Shown in pieces: positions 62,697 through 64,000 of a stretch of DNA of 64,000 nt. The notes under the pieces were generated by a model, which was given only the letters and a program-made list of their open reading frames with translations, made no database searches and had not been told where the DNA came from. The stretch covers positions 62,001 through 126,000 of the forward strand of contig JASLPY010000004.1 in assembly GCA_030744755.1 (NCBI GenBank). Reading direction: 5' to 3'. A program made the position numbers and the translations under genes. Source of the DNA: Kiritimatiellia bacterium. Its GTDB lineage: Bacteria > Verrucomicrobiota > Kiritimatiellia > UBA8416 > JADHWI01. The first letter of the stretch is position 1; the number at the start of each line of letters is the position of its first letter.

Positions 62697-62865
62697 AAAG
62701 ACTCCTTTCTTGTAGTCGCACAGATTAATAGCATTCGATGCTTTTCTGATCCAGCACGGATTACGTCTTGCCTTCTTCGGGTCAACGCACTTGACTGTGG
62801 TGCAATGCTCAATCGAGCAGGAAACAGCCACTGGAATAGCTATCAATAGGCAGGGAGGCAATTAG

Positions 62866-63492
62866 ATGCAGAAAAGGTTTCTGGAAGTGTTATTCGCAGG
62901 TGTCTGGACGATCATGATGTGTAACCTTCTTGTCGCGGCCCCTGACAAGAAAGAGCCTGCCCAGCTCGACGAACTACCCCTCGCCGCCGAGAACGCTCCG
63001 GCCGGGGACGAAGCCGTGACAACAACGCAGGGCGTACCCAAAAGAATGTGGGCCCAGTCGTTTCTCTGGGCCAAGGCCCCGGAACTCATAGTGGAGGAAT
63101 GGCTTACAGAGAAGCCGGATACTGAGGGCAAGTACGTATTGATTGAGTTCTGGGCCACATGGTGTCCGCCATGCCGACGTTCCATACCGGTGCTCAATGA
63201 ATTCCACAAGAAGTTCGGCAAAGAGCTCGTGGTGATAGGCATCTCACACGAGAGTAAAGCTGACGTGCTCAAGCTCAAAGAACCATCGATAGAGTTCTTC
63301 AGTGCCATAGATACACAGAGCCGGACGAAGAAAGAATACGGCGTGGTAGGCATTCCCCACGCGGTTATCGTAGAGCCCGGCGGCTACGTCATCTGGGAAG
63401 GCTTCCCGCTTCTGAAGGACCATGAACTGACGGACAAGATCATTGATCGGATTCTTGAAGTGGGACGGAAGATGAAAAAGCAGGCGAAGTAG
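62866..63492 (+). CDS. TlpA/ResA-type thioredoxin-fold protein
   Basis: The 208-residue exported thiol-disulfide protein has a signal peptide (about 1-24), a linker of about 60 residues and a thioredoxin domain. The redox motif is WCPPC (Cys100, Cys103) in VLIEFWATWCPPCRRSIPVL, and the cis-Pro loop reads GIPHAVIVEPGG. It could keep cysteines reduced or help attach c-type haem in the many CxxCH proteins here. GGGAGG lies 8 nt before the ATG. The final codons are AAG TAG, where the TAG belongs to a REP-like element. Confidence 0.88.
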   Translation: MQKRFLEVLFAGVWTIMMCNLLVAAPDKKEPAQLDELPLAAENAPAGDEAVTTTQGVPKRMWAQSFLWAKAPELIVEEWLTEKPDTEGKYVLIEFWATWCPPCRRSIPVLNEFHKKFGKELVVIGISHESKADVLKLKEPSIEFFSAIDTQSRTKKEYGVVGIPHAVIVEPGGYVIWEGFPLLKDHELTDKIIDRILEVGRKMKKQAK

Positions 63493-63543
63493 AGCTGGCC
63501 TCCGGCCTGCTCTCTAGAGGATCAGCCCAGAGGGCCGATCTAC
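63489..63543. repeat. REP/BIME-like inverted pair (family D) supplying both stop codons
   Basis: It has the same 55-bp layout as 61409-61463. GTAG at 63489-63492 contains the TAG of the thioredoxin gene. CTAC at 63540-63543 contains, on the minus strand, the TAG of the convergent helical-repeat gene. Both proteins thus end in Lys encoded by the element's AAG before TAG. Confidence 0.85.
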
Positions 63544-64000
63544 TTTCCCACCAGGTACTTGAGCCGCCACCCTACCAGGCCGCCCTTGGCCTTTACAGAG
63601 TCGGCCTTGATGTCGAACGCATATCCCGGCTTGCCGTCACGTAGCATAACGACCGTGTTCAGAACCAGCAAGGCCTCCACGTGATCTTCTGATTTGGCCA
63701 GCACATCCATGAGCACCGGCTGCGGATCCTGTGCCCCGATCAAGGCCAGGAATTCGGCCGCACGCGTTCTGACAAGGAGGTCCTTGTCATTCGCCGCAGC
63801 GGCCTTTGCCGCTTCAATGAATTCTTTGGCTGCCTTGCCGAAACAGCTGCACACGATGAACCCCCAGTAGCGTGCCCATTCATTCTTTGATTCCAGTGCC
63901 GCGGCAACCTGCTTGCGAACCTTTTCGAACGGTTGCAGCGACAGGTCCGCAATGTCCACAAGCTGTGCGATCTCCTTCTTGTGGTCCTGTCCAAAGCCGG
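63540..64000 (-). CDS. Helical-repeat protein C-terminus (partial)
   Basis: The minus-strand frame stays open to the right edge (reading GFGQDHKKEIAQLVDIADLS upstream), so only the last 153 residues or so are in view. They form HEAT-like helices (ESKNEWARYWGFIVCSCFG; VRTRAAEFLALIGAQDPQPV) and a C-terminal strand region ending LKYLVGK. The pattern is similar to helical tails found at the end of some sulfatases or HEAT proteins; which of these it is cannot be decided from the visible part. Confidence 0.6.
   Translation of the reverse strand, partial: GFGQDHKKEIAQLVDIADLSLQPFEKVRKQVAAALESKNEWARYWGFIVCSCFGKAAKEFIEAAKAAAANDKDLLVRTRAAEFLALIGAQDPQPVLMDVLAKSEDHVEALLVLNTVVMLRDGKPGYAFDIKADSVKAKGGLVGWRLKYLVGK

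Noticed and set aside
4074-63543. CRISPR arrays
   Set aside because: The repeats are isolated inverted pairs of different families with no regular spacer spacing and no cas genes.

Overview
The window looks like chromosomal DNA of a PVC-superphylum bacterium (Kiritimatiellota, Lentisphaerota or Planctomycetota are the best guesses). The basis is gene content: many secreted sulfatase, glycosidase and lamin-G proteins, proteins resembling the hydrazine-synthase alpha subunit with CxxCH haem motifs, DUF1080 and DUF4159 proteins, sialate esterase and PQQ-type propellers, plus a Bat operon. No rRNA, tRNA, CRISPR array, transposase or phage gene is visible. Most genes have clear AGGAG-type ribosome sites, and neighbours often overlap at ATGA or GTGA.

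Layout. (1) 1-4022 is the end of a Bat (aerotolerance-type) operon: batA fragment, a batB gene fused to a batC-like TPR module, and batD. (2) 4243-20772 is a row of mostly single-gene units for secreted polymer degradation and redox or propeller proteins: heparinase II/III-like lyase, a giant methyltransferase-like/PQQ/LamG protein, a PDZ-HEAT protein, sialate O-acetylesterase, GH32, and the first HzsA-like protein. (3) 21135-39847 is the most distinctive region: a minus-strand TPR gene and its divergent paralogue, which opens a ten-gene operon. That operon encodes three exported TPR proteins (one about 2,680 residues), a small soluble protein, one ExbB/TolQ-type and two ExbD/TolR-type motor subunits, a single-span TonB-like linker without a TonB domain, a polytopic DUF4159 protein and a last membrane protein. 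A promoter with an intrinsic-terminator-like hairpin directly downstream precedes it. (4) 39987-50000 returns to degradation and propeller genes: PQQ-like propeller, sulfatase, GH106-type rhamnosidase, propeller lipoprotein, and a large secreted jelly-roll protein. (5) 50989-64000 holds two more HzsA-like proteins, a B12-type radical SAM enzyme coupled to an alpha/beta hydrolase, a sialidase, DUF1080, a second propeller lipoprotein, a TlpA-type thioredoxin and the end of a helical-repeat gene running off the edge.

Intergenic DNA is unusually structured. At least eleven paired hairpins of several sequence families follow one architecture: a GTAG (or GTAC/GGAG) tetranucleotide at the foot of each hairpin, two hairpins inverted relative to each other, similar loops and compensatory stem differences. 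This matches REP/BIME elements mobilised by RAYT (REP-associated tyrosine transposase) proteins. One pair lies in frame inside the batB-batC fusion, and in several places the GTAG supplies the TAG stop codon of a gene. There is also a 447-bp element with 49-bp terminal inverted repeats, and 7-bp minisatellites.

How the parts fit: the enzyme set suggests a heterotroph living on sulfated, fucose/rhamnose- or uronate-bearing polysaccharides and sialylated glycans. The TPR-ExbBD operon looks like a proton-motive-force-coupled envelope machine of unknown purpose and is the best candidate here for an undescribed system.
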